Below the pieces are notes generated by a model. It made no database searches and was not told the DNA's origin. It was given only the letters and a program-made list of their open reading frames with translations. Below, piece after piece: positions 8,444 to 17,102 of a stretch of 64,000 nucleotides of DNA. The translations under genes were made by a program, and so were the position numbers. This DNA comes from Myxococcales bacterium (GTDB taxonomy: Bacteria; Myxococcota; Myxococcia; Myxococcales; JAJYLH01): positions 26,855 to 90,854 of the forward strand of contig JAJYLH010000014.1 of the NCBI GenBank assembly GCA_021787845.1, in the 5' to 3' direction. Positions within the stretch are counted from its first letter, which is position 1. Each line of letters opens with the position of its first letter.

Positions 8444-10350
8444 GGTTCAAGGTGTTTGGCGCTGATTCTGGGCCAACAAGAGCCAGTAGGATGGACAGTC
8501 CGGTCGCCTGGGAAATGGACGCAGCGACGGAAGGATCTCGCGACCGGCTGTCCATCCTTGCACCGCGATCGCTCGGGAGCGTCGGACAGCCGATCGCGCG
8601 CCGATCGGCGCTCGGTTGGACGGTCCAACCCAATGCTTCTTGCCGTCTGCGGCATGGCGCTATCGCGGTCCTGACCGTTGCGTTCATCCTGCTCATCGCG
8701 TCGGCGGCGCGGGCGCAGGCGCCGGACCCTTCCTACGACCTGGACCGGCTGACGCTCGACCCGTCTGGCGAAGGCACGCTGCTTTCGGACGCGGGGCGGG
8801 TGCTCCCCCCTGGCGCGTTGCGCTTTGCCGGCGCGATGGAGTATCAGCACGACCCGCTCATGCTGCCCGGCGAGAGCGGGCCGGCCGCGCTGGTGTCGAA
8901 CCGGCTCGCGCTCCACCTCCTGGCGGCGTACGGTGTCTCCAAGGATCTCGAGGTGACGGCGTGGCTCCCGGTCGTCGCGGTGCAAGGCGGCGATGACCTG
9001 TCGCGCTTGGGCTACGTCTCGCCCGACGCGGCCGGCATCGCGAACCCGGCGATTGGACTGCGTTACGCGTTGCTGCGCCGGCCGACCTACGATTTGGCGG
9101 CGAGGCTCGGGTTGGGGTTGCCGCTAGGCATGGCGGGTCTGTCCGACGGCACCGGTTGGCAGAAGGCACAACTCGAGCCGGGCTTGGAAGCCGGCGCGGC
9201 GATGGGGCCGGTGCGGACCGCCCTCGACGTCGATCTCCTCTTTGCGCCGTTCGACGCGTCCCGGCCCGCGCGCGAGGTGGCGATCCAGGCCGCCGCCCAG
9301 CTCGCAACCAATGCCTTCCATCCCGAGCTGACGTTGCGCGCGCTCGTGCCGTTCGACGGCGCTGCGGGATTCGAGGCATGGCTCGGAGCGCGTCACTCAC
9401 TCGGTTCGCTGCCGCTTCAAGTCTTCGCGCTGGCCGGCGCGGCGGCGGGCGACCTCGCGGGTCTTCCTGGTTTCCGCGTGCTGGCCGGCGTCACCTGGTC
9501 CCCCGGCCTCGCGACGCCGGTCGTCGAGAGGCCGATCAAGAAGGCGCCGGAAGTGGTCGCGGTCGAGAAGGTGGTCAAGGAGGCGCCCCCAAAGACGGTC
9601 GTTCCCAAGAAAGTGAAACCGCCGCCGTCCAACCCTTGCGCTCCCGGACAGCATCACTCACCCGCGCAGTGCCCGAACAACGACGACGATGGCGACGGCC
9701 TCATCAACAAGAATGATCGCTGCCCGCTGGAGAAGGGCCCCGCGTCCAATGACGGCTGTCCGCTTGCCGACCACGACCGCGACGGAGTGCCCGACCTGGT
9801 CGATGCTTGTCCCGACTCTCCGGGACCCGCCTCGAATCTCGGCTGCCCGGTCACCGATACCGATCACGACGGCGTGCCGGACGTCGTCGACAACTGTCCC
9901 GACGTGCCGGGACCGGCGACCAATCATGGTTGTCCGATGTCGGACCCGCAGCACGTCTACATCGTGCGCGAAGTCGCTCGGCAGATTCGCTCCCGACTCA
10001 AGTTCTCGACAAACATCCTGTTCGCGTTCGGCGACACGCAAGTCAGCCCCGAATCTCGCGCCATGCTGGACCAACTCGTTCGAATGCTGGCGCGCCATCC
10101 CGAGCTCACCCACCTGCGCGTCGAGGGATACACGGACAACGTCGGGAGGCCCGAGAAGAACCTGAAGCTGTCGCAGGCGCGCGCCCAGGCGGTGATGGCC
10201 TATCTGGAGAGTCGTGGCATCGCCAAGGCTCGGCTGAGCGCCAAGGGTTTCGGGTCGGAGAAGCCGGTCGATGCGAACACGACCCCCGAGGGCCGGGCGC
10301 GCAATCGGCGAGTCGAGCTCGTGTCGACCGACGCCTGCGGGGGAACCTGA
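8440..10350 (+). CDS. OmpA-family outer-membrane protein with thrombospondin-3 repeats
   Basis: 636 residues if started at the ATG overlapping the upstream stop (ATGA). The true signal peptide (about residues 72-93, ending ASAARAQA) comes only after ~70 residues encoded by repeat-like DNA, and no ATG/GTG/TTG lies in frame just before it. The mature protein has a ~300-residue region probably forming a beta-barrel, a Pro/Lys/Val-rich linker, three thrombospondin-3-like calcium repeats (DDDGDGLINKNDRCP, DHDRDGVPDLVDACP, DTDHDGVPDVVDNCP; ~410-500) and a C-terminal OmpA peptidoglycan-binding domain (~520-634) with VEGYTDNVG and the SQARAQAV / NRRVEL motifs. It likely tethers the outer membrane to the cell wall and may form one envelope assembly with the two upstream products. 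Confidence 0.87.
   Translation: MRFKVFGADSGPTRASRMDSPVAWEMDAATEGSRDRLSILAPRSLGSVGQPIARRSALGWTVQPNASCRLRHGAIAVLTVAFILLIASAARAQAPDPSYDLDRLTLDPSGEGTLLSDAGRVLPPGALRFAGAMEYQHDPLMLPGESGPAALVSNRLALHLLAAYGVSKDLEVTAWLPVVAVQGGDDLSRLGYVSPDAAGIANPAIGLRYALLRRPTYDLAARLGLGLPLGMAGLSDGTGWQKAQLEPGLEAGAAMGPVRTALDVDLLFAPFDASRPAREVAIQAAAQLATNAFHPELTLRALVPFDGAAGFEAWLGARHSLGSLPLQVFALAGAAAGDLAGLPGFRVLAGVTWSPGLATPVVERPIKKAPEVVAVEKVVKEAPPKTVVPKKVKPPPSNPCAPGQHHSPAQCPNNDDDGDGLINKNDRCPLEKGPASNDGCPLADHDRDGVPDLVDACPDSPGPASNLGCPVTDTDHDGVPDVVDNCPDVPGPATNHGCPMSDPQHVYIVREVARQIRSRLKFSTNILFAFGDTQVSPESRAMLDQLVRMLARHPELTHLRVEGYTDNVGRPEKNLKLSQARAQAVMAYLESRGIAKARLSAKGFGSEKPVDANTTPEGRARNRRVELVSTDACGGT
8480..8640. repeat. Repeat-like leader between lipoprotein stop and OmpA signal peptide
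   Basis: The segment carries complementary pieces (AGGATGGACAG near 8488 and CTGTCCATCCT near 8549; TTGGACGGTCCAA near 8618) and looks like hairpin-forming intergenic DNA. It is open in the OmpA frame and would add ~60 atypical residues before the signal peptide. Confidence 0.4.
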
Positions 10351-10392
10351 ACGCGGGCGGGTTCGACTGGTGTTCGCCTGCTTCCAGACCGG

Positions 10393-10418
10393 AGATCCAA
10401 CCATGTGAGGTTGGATCT
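10393..10418 (+). terminator. Hairpin after the OmpA gene
   Basis: A perfect 10-bp stem (AGATCCAACC / GGTTGGATCT) with a 6-nt loop lies 43 bp after the OmpA stop. There is no clear T-run, so it is either a terminator or an mRNA 3' stabilising structure for the three-gene surface locus. Confidence 0.55.
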
Positions 10419-10436
10419 TCCGCGAGCTCTGATTTC

Positions 10437-10540
10437 CCAAGCCACGAAAGCCTCGCGCCATGCGCAGATTCTCGACGCCGGCTGGCACTACTGATGGGAA
10501 GCTCGATGATTGGAGTTGCGGGGGCAAGCCCGCGCCGAGC
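10437..10540. repeat. Truncated/diverged copy of the ~220-bp intergenic repeat
   Basis: It shares CACGAAAG...CGCAGATTCTCGACGCC and the GTTGCGGG..CAAGCCCGCGC end with the fuller copies near 12.8 and 20.4 kb, but the centre is replaced. The rest of 10351-10889 shows nothing gene-like. Confidence 0.5.
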
Positions 10541-10889
10541 GGAGGACGGCAGGAGCGGCCGCCCGTCGACAGGTTCAGGGTGAGCGTGAAGGGCCGGCTC
10601 GGGAGATCCTCTCGATGCCCGCCCTCCGAGCAGCCGGCAACTGGAGCATTTCTTTGCGGCGCCGGAGTGATGTGGCGGCGCTACCAGTGCACGGTGAGCG
10701 CCCACCCCGCGTGCGGCGAGGCCACCCAGTGCCGCGCTCGAGCCTGCGCCGAGAAGGCTCCTCGTCGCGCGATCGGCTTATCACGCTCGCCTCGAGCTGG
10801 TTTCTCCGCGTCTCGGCGTCGCGCCGCGACACCCTGCTCTTGCGCTACTGATGCGTGCAGGGCGTCTATCCGCGAGAAGCGAGATACGC

Positions 10890-11253
10890 TCACGCCGTTT
10901 CCTGCAAGACAAGCGGCCCCGGTGTGTCCATATCGACGACCAGACCATCGCTCGAGAAGTACGGAAACAAGACGCTGCCGCCGGCGCCGAGAACCCACCC
11001 GGACCGGAGCTGCCAAGCGTATCGGAGCCCAACGCCGCCGAAGAAGTGCGTGAACGCCGCCGTCGATGAGGCACCGGAGTCGCCCCTCATGTCGTGCGCG
11101 AGCCCCGCCACGACGGCCGCGTTGACGGTGATGGAGAAGCTGATCCAGTCGATCGGTCTTCGCGTGCCGGCAGCGGTCCTGCTTTGCGCGAGGGCCGCCC
11201 GCGAGCGCGACCGCTCCCGAGGCCAAGATCCCGAATCAAACGCCGATCGACAT
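10890..11253 (-). pseudogene. Broken small outer-membrane-type protein gene
   Basis: Read leftward, an ATG at 11253 begins MSIGV, hits an in-frame TGA, then continues in frame with a signal-peptide-like ILASGAVALAGG. The sequence then shifts frame into PIDWISFSITVNAAV, THFFGGVGLRYAW and SGWVLGAGGSVLFPYFSSD before a TGA at 10890. The alternating hydrophobic/aromatic pattern and Gly-rich turns look like outer-membrane beta-strands. One stop plus one frameshift mark it as a pseudogene. I do not recognise the family. A short functional protein from the GTG at 11111 is possible but less likely. Confidence 0.5.
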
Positions 11254-11367
11254 CGCTAATGCCTTGCTCTTACGCTCCTACCCCAATCTCGATCCTGTCG
11301 CCGCCGCGTGGTCGGCTCCACCGCTGTCGCTCACCGGCACCGATTCCGTTCCCATGCGGGGCCTCCC

Positions 11368-11685
11368 TCACAGCCCGAAGGCGTGCGCCGTCTGGAACAC
11401 CGCGACCGCCGCGATGCGCGCGGCAAGCCGCCGGTCGAGAGCGAACTCGCCCCCCGACCGGGTGCGCACGTGCAGAGGCCCACCGAACACCGCCCGCCGC
11501 AGGACGCGCAGCCGCTCCCCTTCGAAAATCCCCACCGCCCGCACCCAGTCGAGCTCGGCTCGTTCGAGATGGAGCGCTTCCACCCGCGCCTCTCGGCCGA
11601 TGCCGAGCCGGTCCAACGTTCGCCGCGAGCGCGGCGGAGCGACGACTTTGGGTTGCGCGGGTGCGCGCTGTGGCCAGGCCAACAT
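11368..11685 (-). CDS. feoA: FeoA-family ferrous iron transport accessory protein
   Basis: 105 residues. The segment VRAVGIFEGERLRVLRRA, followed by FGGPLHVRT and FALDRRLAARI, matches the FeoA SH3-like fold pattern (hydrophobic, Gly, basic Arg-Arg, FGGPL, strand, ALRR..A..I). FeoA proteins are cytoplasmic partners of the FeoB ferrous-iron permease. The start at 11685 is fixed by a good Shine-Dalgarno (GGGAGG, 7 nt upstream). A Fur-box-like dyad sits just upstream. There is no feoB on either side, so this is an orphan copy. The N-terminus (~35 residues) is longer than in minimal FeoA. Confidence 0.75.
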   Translation of the reverse strand: MLAWPQRAPAQPKVVAPPRSRRTLDRLGIGREARVEALHLERAELDWVRAVGIFEGERLRVLRRAVFGGPLHVRTRSGGEFALDRRLAARIAAVAVFQTAHAFGL

Positions 11686-11697
11686 CGCGATGCCTCC

Positions 11698-11727
11698 CTG
11701 AGAAGCGATTCTGAGAATCACTCTCAG
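11698..11727 (-). promoter_or_regulatory. Fur-box-like operator upstream of feoA
   Basis: Overlapping dyads occur here: AGAA-GCG-ATTCT-type at the left and CTGAGA-ATCAC-TCTCAG at 11711-11727. The pattern resembles the TGAGAA...TTCTCA Fur consensus. It lies directly before the feoA Shine-Dalgarno, consistent with iron-repressed expression. Confidence 0.6.
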
Positions 11728-11907
11728 GGTCGAGGCGTATACGCCAGCCGACCGGCCCCTGTCAAGCCACGCGAGAACCGGGTGTTCGGAAGCCATTCGC
11801 GGTCGAATCGGAACCGCCGACGGCACCGCTCGCCAACGTCTGGTTCGGCAGGAAGCACCTGGTCTCGTGGCTACCTGGAACGCTTACGCCACCCGGGATG
11901 GCTGCTG

Positions 11908-12228
11908 CTAGGCGAGTGGACGCGCGCGCAGGAGCCAGGCAGCCCACAGCGTGAACGCGATCACCGCGGAAAGGATGGCGACGAGGCGTATCCAGGGCTC
12001 GCCGAGGACGAGCCGTTGGTGGACCTCCTGTGCGACCGTCCAGCCCCAGAGGCCCGCCGCCAGGACCAGGACCCAGCGCACGCCGGTTTGGGCGGAGGGC
12101 CGTGCCACGAAGAGCGGCACGAGCAGCAGGAGGCAAAGCCCGACCAGCACCAGGTGGCCGAAACGCAGGAAGTGCGCGCCGAGCAGGAGCAGGGCGAGAA
12201 GCGCGGGAATTCGGCGTGCGACGGACAA
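11908..12228 (-). CDS. Small conserved integral membrane protein
   Basis: 106 residues with four hydrophobic segments (IPALLALLLLGAHFLR, LVLVGLCLLLLVPLF, VLVLAAGLWGWTV, LVAILSAVIAFTLWAAWLL). The layout L.GAHFLR....L....PL...R followed by W...Q.RL..GEPW.RL matches a family of uncharacterised four-TM proteins found widely in proteobacteria; function unknown. A TTG start at 12228 is chosen because GGAGGAGG precedes it and the hydrophobic segment begins right after. The longer upstream frame reads into unrelated repeat-like DNA. Confidence 0.65.
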   Translation of the reverse strand: MSVARRIPALLALLLLGAHFLRFGHLVLVGLCLLLLVPLFVARPSAQTGVRWVLVLAAGLWGWTVAQEVHQRLVLGEPWIRLVAILSAVIAFTLWAAWLLRARPLA

Positions 12229-13216
12229 GGTGCCTCCTCCGCTGTCAACCGCGTCCTGGCTCCGGCCGAGAGGTCGGTTCCGGTCCGATCTCGCGCGCGG
12301 GAGGTGCAGTACCCGTGCCACCGCGATGCCGCAGACTGGCGGGCGTTGCCGGGCCACGGCCGCGCGCCAATGCTCCGAAATGGGACCGCAGTCGAACCGA
12401 CCGACGGTGCGGCGCATCCGAATGATCCATTTGCAGGCGGCTGATCGTTCTAGGAGTGGTCTCAAGATCTTCTTGTTCCATCTTGGCCCACACGGTCTCG
12501 TTTCCTCCGCGGCCCTGTCGAGGCCCCTCGAAGAAGGCGCCGCCTCGCCCGCGGGGAGGTCCGGCGTCGCGGGCCGGCAACGGGGTGAAGATTCGGCGGC
12601 GCGACATGCGGCCCGCCCGCACCCGTTCATTTCCGTGGTGCCGTGGACGTGATCAGGAGCTTTCGCCGACGACGGGTGGGGCGCCCGCCATCGTACTTAC
12701 GGGCGAGGAGGCCAGGCGCTCCGCTTGGGACACACGCTACGATAGCCGACGTCTTCATGGCGAACCGGAAAGCCCCTTGATCCACTAAGCCGCGAAAGGC
12801 TCTCGCGCCGCGCGCAGATTCTCGGCGCCACGTAGCACGACTTCGTGGCACGGGCGTCCCCGCCCGTGAGCGCTTGGGGACCTGCCATGCCAGCGGGCTC
12901 GACTGGGCTTTCACGGGCGAGGACGCCCGTGCCACGATTCCGATCGTCTCCAAGGTCGAGCTTGGGTTGCGGGCGTCAGCCCGCGCTATGAAGAGTCGCT
13001 GGCATCACGGCTTGCCGCACCCGGTGCGTCTGAACGCTTGACACGCGTTGTAGTGTCGCGCCGGAGGTGGTCGAGATCGCGAAGCCCAACCCGCTCCCCG
13101 GTCGTCGACCGCGGCCACCAGCCTGCGGGTCGGCCCGCTGTGATGCTCTTGGCCATGGACCGCGTCCTCGCGAAGACGCCCTCTCTTCTGACCCACGCCT
13201 CGCGCCACGGAGCCCG
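12229..13216. other. Gene-poor interval containing an intergenic repeat
   Basis: I find no supported gene in this ~1 kb. It holds one copy of the ~220-bp repeat (12770-12990). Open frames here have low-complexity Arg/Pro/Ala-rich translations and no recognisable motifs. Confidence 0.5.
12770..12990. repeat. ~220-bp intergenic repeat, copy 1
   Basis: Nearly identical to 20335-20556. Internal inverted segments (GTGGCACGGGCGTCC near 12849 and GGACGCCCGTGCCAC near 12923) enclose GGGGACCTGCCATGCCAGCG. The right end is GGGTTGCGGGCGTCAGCCCGCGCT, which can fold. No coding potential is convincing. Confidence 0.85.
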
Positions 13217-13738
13217 ATGAGCCCTCCCGACGCCAACGCCGTGCGCGCTCTCTCGTCGGCGCAGACCTTTCTCAACAAGGTTCTCGTCCCTGGCGTCATC
13301 GTGCCGTTGACCGGCGTCGGCACCCTGCTCATGTGGGTCGGTCCGACCGGCGGTCCGCCCGCCGCGCCGCCGCCCGAGGTCATCCGCTGGCTGCTCACGG
13401 CGCTGTGGCTGGTGGGGTCGGCCGTCGGCGTCGCGACCGGCGTCGGTCTCAAGCGCGTCCGACTCGCCGGTCCGGCGCTTCTGGTTTCGAACTACCGGAG
13501 GGAGATTTCCGTCCCGGTCGCCAGCATCGTCGCCATCGAGGAGAGCCGCTGGGTCGCCATCCACCCGGTGACGCTGCGCCTGCGCGAACAGACGCGGTTT
13601 GGTCGCAGCATCCGCTTCATGCCGGCGATGCGCGGGTGGGGTCACTGGCGGCCGCACCCGGTCGTGGCAGAGCTCGCGGCGCTCGCCGGCATCGTTTCCC
13701 ATGGCCGGGTCGCGGCCCCCGACGGTTGCGATGCCTGA
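13217..13738 (+). CDS. Membrane protein with two TM segments and a PH-like domain
   Basis: 173 residues. Two hydrophobic segments (VLVPGVIVPLTGVGTLLMWV, ~20-40; WLLTALWLVGSAVGVATGV, ~60-80) are followed by ~70 residues with the strand pattern LLVSNYRREISVPVASIVAIEE and a Trp-rich tail (MRGWGHWRPHP). This resembles the two-TM plus bacterial PH-domain organisation; no family can be named with certainty. ATG 13217 is preferred over upstream starts because GGAG precedes it and the first helix follows closely. Confidence 0.6.
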   Translation: MSPPDANAVRALSSAQTFLNKVLVPGVIVPLTGVGTLLMWVGPTGGPPAAPPPEVIRWLLTALWLVGSAVGVATGVGLKRVRLAGPALLVSNYRREISVPVASIVAIEESRWVAIHPVTLRLREQTRFGRSIRFMPAMRGWGHWRPHPVVAELAALAGIVSHGRVAAPDGCDA

Positions 13739-13837
13739 GAGGCGACGGGCTCTTCGCCAGGGCCGGGGCTCGAACGAGACACCGCGCGTTCGCACCGACT
13801 CGACCTCGTCGATGTCCCCCCGAGCAAGCGCGCCTTC

Positions 13838-14091
13838 TCCGCCCATGGCGCCGAGCGGCTGGGTGGCGCGCGTGGCACTCGCCGATGACCTTGCCCGTCA
13901 CGATGTCCAGCGCTGCGAGCGACATCGTGCCATGACGCTCGCAGCCGGGCGTACGCCGCTCAGCCTGTCCCGCCGCAGCGGTGACAGCGGTTGCGCCCGG
14001 TCGAGGGCTTGGGTCTGCGACTGCTCGTCGACGCGCAGGACCACGGCATCGTCCGGCGGCGCCAGGTAGACGCCGACGATGTCGCGATCCT
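13838..14091 (-). pseudogene. IS630-family transposase remnant (frameshifted)
   Basis: Read leftward from ~14091: DIVGVYLAPPDDAVVLRVDE, then QSQTQALDRAQPLSPL, match the well-known IS630 motif (VGLYL.PP..A.VL.VDEKSQIQALDR.QP) containing a catalytic Asp. After a frameshift, MSLAALDIVTGKVIGECHAR matches the next conserved block. Both ends are lost and the left part abuts the tldE stop, so it is a dead fragment. Confidence 0.75.
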
Positions 14092-15472
14092 AGGACACCG
14101 TCAGCCGGACCAGGAGGTGCGGAAGGAGGGCGGAACCGGTGAAGGTGAGCTCCCGGCCGGGCTCGGCGGCCTGGAGGAGGCCGGGTTCGCCGTCGCCCGG
14201 CAGCACCCGTCCCGAGACGTTCCAGCGCCCCGGCGCCAGGCGGCCGGCCACCTTCCCGCGAACGACGGCGAGGCCGTCGGCGACCGTCGCCGAGAACGCG
14301 GTCCGCGCCCGGTCGGCGCCGTGGATGCCGAGCAGCGACCGCACGACGATCACCCGGTCGGCGGCACGCATCAGCTCGGCGGTCGGCCGTTCGCCCGGGT
14401 CCATCGCCAGGCCGAGCAAGGTGTCCCGCACCGGCGCCTCGTTGTCGTCCTCGGCGAGGATGGGGCGACGCACTCCGTTACCGGTCTCGGGGAGCCCCGT
14501 TTCCATCGCGCTCTGGCGCGAGGTGACATAGGCGCCGAACCGGCCGCGGTCGAGGAGGACCGTCTCGCCGCGGGCGCAGAGCTCGTCGTCGAAATCGCGG
14601 GCCAGCTCGTTCGGGCGGCCGGTGTCGACGAGGCGCAGGCGCGGGTCGGCGAGCGCCTCGCCCGGCTCGTGGCTCGCGAGACCGGCCTCGAGCGAGCTCG
14701 CGAGGAAGTGGTCGTGCGCCGGATAGCGAAAGAACGACTCCACCACCTCCGGGTCGCACAGCGCCAAGACCTCGGTGCCCGCCTCGATTTCCCAATCGAC
14801 CGGCGCGACGGCTTTCGGCGGGAGCGCCCGCACCGCCCGGGCGCCGACGTCGCGGACCGACGTCTCGTCGGCCGGCCAGACGCGAAACACCTCCCGTTCG
14901 GCCCGGGCGGAGTTGGCTTCCGCGCTCACCACCGTCATCGACTCCAGAGCAGCGCCGCCGCCCTCCTTCGTCGCGATCACCCGCCAGCGCGTCTGGGCGG
15001 CCACCCGCCCCACGAGGCTGTCGACCTCCGGCCGCTTCTCCGCCTCGGCCAAGGCCCGGTCGCGCACGTCCACGGCGAGGGACTGCAGCGCTCTCGGCTC
15101 CCGAAGGAGCCGCGCCACCCCCTCGTCGAACGCGCGGGTGGTCGGGTCGAGCCGGAGCGGCGAGAAGCGGGCGAGCCGCGTCGGGCGCGCGACCGGCACC
15201 GCCGCCTTGAGGGCGGAGACGTTCTCGTCGACCGCGAAGGAGGTCGTTGCCGCGACGGCGAGCTTGCTCCCCTTCAGGCCCCTGAGCCCCACCTGGAGCC
15301 GGCCCAGCTTCAGCTCCGGCGCCAGCGTCCGGTTCTCGATGGCGAAGGCCACCTGGTCCAAGCGGGTGACCCACACCTCGACGTCGTCCAGGTGCGCTGC
15401 CGCCTTGCGCGCGACATCGGAGGCGAACGACTGCAGCTCGCCGAGAATCGACCGTTCTTGCGGAGCTCCCAT
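14090..15472 (-). CDS. tldE: TldE/PmbA-type metalloprotease partner subunit
   Basis: 460 residues. Downstream partner of the TldD-like gene on the same strand, 94 bp apart. Members of this family have the TldD/PmbA fold but lack the HExxxH zinc motif; none is seen here. The C-terminal region carries MDPGERPTAELMRAADRVIV and a series of Gly-containing strands (FTGSALLPHLLVRL). TldD/TldE heterodimers cleave unfolded peptides and act in peptide antibiotic maturation or toxin-antitoxin turnover. The start MGAPQERS is chosen because it follows the intergenic gap; longer starts run into non-conserved sequence. It is more divergent than TldD, so the tldE label rests partly on context. Confidence 0.75.
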   Translation of the reverse strand: MGAPQERSILGELQSFASDVARKAAAHLDDVEVWVTRLDQVAFAIENRTLAPELKLGRLQVGLRGLKGSKLAVAATTSFAVDENVSALKAAVPVARPTRLARFSPLRLDPTTRAFDEGVARLLREPRALQSLAVDVRDRALAEAEKRPEVDSLVGRVAAQTRWRVIATKEGGGAALESMTVVSAEANSARAEREVFRVWPADETSVRDVGARAVRALPPKAVAPVDWEIEAGTEVLALCDPEVVESFFRYPAHDHFLASSLEAGLASHEPGEALADPRLRLVDTGRPNELARDFDDELCARGETVLLDRGRFGAYVTSRQSAMETGLPETGNGVRRPILAEDDNEAPVRDTLLGLAMDPGERPTAELMRAADRVIVVRSLLGIHGADRARTAFSATVADGLAVVRGKVAGRLAPGRWNVSGRVLPGDGEPGLLQAAEPGRELTFTGSALLPHLLVRLTVS

Positions 15473-15566
15473 GCGGTCTTCAAGCCTCTTCGGTTGATCA
15501 TGGCCCGGGCGCCCAGCCGGCGCCAACGAGCGCGAGCTCCCGGTCCCTCCCTCGACGTCCGCCCGT

Positions 15567-17102
15567 TCAAAAGCCGAGCGTGATCGCCGGCGTCGCCCGC
15601 AGCTTGGTCACCGGCCCGCCCTCGGTCACGGTCTTCGTCTGCCCCTTGCCGCAGAAGCCGACGCCGTCCAAGCGAAGCGGCCCGGCGAACCCTTCCACGC
15701 TCTTGAGCGAGTCGCGGGTGACGACCGAGAGGTTCGCCGGGAGGAGCACCTCGTCGGTCAGGCGCCCGTCGCGGATGACCCGGCCGAACTGGATGGTGGT
15801 GCTCATCCCGTCGCGGCTGACCGCGCCTCCCAGCGAACCCTCGAGGAAGACGCCGAACGTCACGTCGCCGATCAGGTCCTCGAGCGAGGAGCACCAGCCC
15901 TCCTGCCCGGCGGGAAGGAGGTAGGTGTTGGTCATCCGCACGAGGCGCTTGTCGCCCAGCTCGGAGAAGCCGTGGCCGTTGGGCTTCTCGCCGAAGTGGT
16001 GGGCGGTCTCCCGGTTGTGGAGCTTGCCGGTGATGCGCCCGCCCTGGACGAGCCGCACCGGCTTGAGCTCCACCCCCTCGTCGTCGATGAAGTGGGTGCC
16101 GAAGCCGGCCGTCTCGTCGAACCCGCCGTCGGCCTTCAGAATCTGCCCGTCCCAGACGTCGACCAGCGCGCTCGCGAAAGGGTCGTCGGCCGGGCAGCCG
16201 TCCTTGTGGAAGAGCCCGCTCGTGCCCTGCTGAATCAGGTCGGCCTCGAAGTTGTGGCCCTCGGCCTCGTGGACGAAGACCATCGCCGTCGGCGCCAGGA
16301 CGTAATGCGTGAGGGCGCTCAGCTCCGCTCCCGATAGGCGGCGGCCCTTCTGCTGGGCGACCGCCCGGCGGGTGCAGTCGGAGAGGCCCTCGACGAAGTC
16401 GCGCCGCAAGCCGTGGGCCGGGTGTCCGTCGGCGAAGAAAAAGCCGAGCGGCTGGGTGTCGCCGAGCCGGGTGCGCTGCCTCGTCGTCTTGCCGGTCGAC
16501 GGGTCGCGGGCGATGGCGGTCATCTGGAGGAACGTCGAGGGCAGCACCTGGGTCTTGAACAGCCCCTCGGTGTCGAGGACGAGCTTCTCCTCGACCTGCG
16601 CGTAGCACCACAGCTCGGTCCGGACTTCGACCGTGCCGCCGTCGGCGACGCGGGTGCAGACCTGGTCCACCTCGCGAGCGAGGGTGTCGAAGGCGAGAAG
16701 CACGTCCTCGCTGGAGAGGTCCCCGGGGCTCGCTACCCCGTAGCGCACCCGCTCGGCGTTGGGGACCGGCGCGAGGCCGTAACGCGGGTCGGGCTCCTGG
16801 AGGGCGAGCGCCTCGAGGGCATAATCGATGCCGGGGAGCAGCTCCGCTTCCGGAAGGAGTCCGAAGCTGACCGAGAGGTGGCGCCCCTCCTCGCCGACGA
16901 GCCTGAGCTGGACCGCTCCCTTTCGGGAGAAGGGCTTCACCACCTCGTCGCCGCCGACGAGCCGCGTGTACTCGACCTTGGTCACCTCCTCGACGAGGAG
17001 GTCGGCGTACCGCACCCGGGGACGCGCTCGCTCCAGCATCGCGCGGGCGAGCTCGAGCTTGTCCGCCTCGTCTCGCAGCGCCAGCTCCTGTTGCGCCTGC
17101 AT
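15567..17102 (-). CDS. tldD: TldD-type zinc metalloprotease
   Basis: 511 residues. The zinc motif HEAEGHNFEAD (HExxxH) is intact, followed by the conserved region around GGFDETAGFGTHFIDDEG and, near the C-terminus, DGVGFCGKGQTKTVTEGG with a conserved Cys. TldD forms a heterodimer with TldE that degrades small or unfolded peptides. Start MQAQQELAL (17102) is preferred; the longer ATG at 17171 adds unconserved residues. It is transcribed leftward with tldE and diverges from the histidine kinase gene 119 bp away. Confidence 0.9.
   Translation of the reverse strand: MQAQQELALRDEADKLELARAMLERARPRVRYADLLVEEVTKVEYTRLVGGDEVVKPFSRKGAVQLRLVGEEGRHLSVSFGLLPEAELLPGIDYALEALALQEPDPRYGLAPVPNAERVRYGVASPGDLSSEDVLLAFDTLAREVDQVCTRVADGGTVEVRTELWCYAQVEEKLVLDTEGLFKTQVLPSTFLQMTAIARDPSTGKTTRQRTRLGDTQPLGFFFADGHPAHGLRRDFVEGLSDCTRRAVAQQKGRRLSGAELSALTHYVLAPTAMVFVHEAEGHNFEADLIQQGTSGLFHKDGCPADDPFASALVDVWDGQILKADGGFDETAGFGTHFIDDEGVELKPVRLVQGGRITGKLHNRETAHHFGEKPNGHGFSELGDKRLVRMTNTYLLPAGQEGWCSSLEDLIGDVTFGVFLEGSLGGAVSRDGMSTTIQFGRVIRDGRLTDEVLLPANLSVVTRDSLKSVEGFAGPLRLDGVGFCGKGQTKTVTEGGPVTKLRATPAITLGF

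Noticed and set aside
8443..8640. Riboswitch or structured leader before the OmpA gene
   Set aside because: Complementary segments exist but no known riboswitch core is recognisable; they are better explained as repeat DNA.
10460..11053. Rightward open frame of ~197 codons after the OmpA gene
   Set aside because: It starts inside the truncated 220-bp repeat, is Arg/Ser-rich, and overlaps the more gene-like leftward pseudogene.
13991..15583. Rightward 530-codon open frame opposite tldE
   Set aside because: It overlaps tldE completely, starts within the IS630 remnant, and has no recognisable domain.
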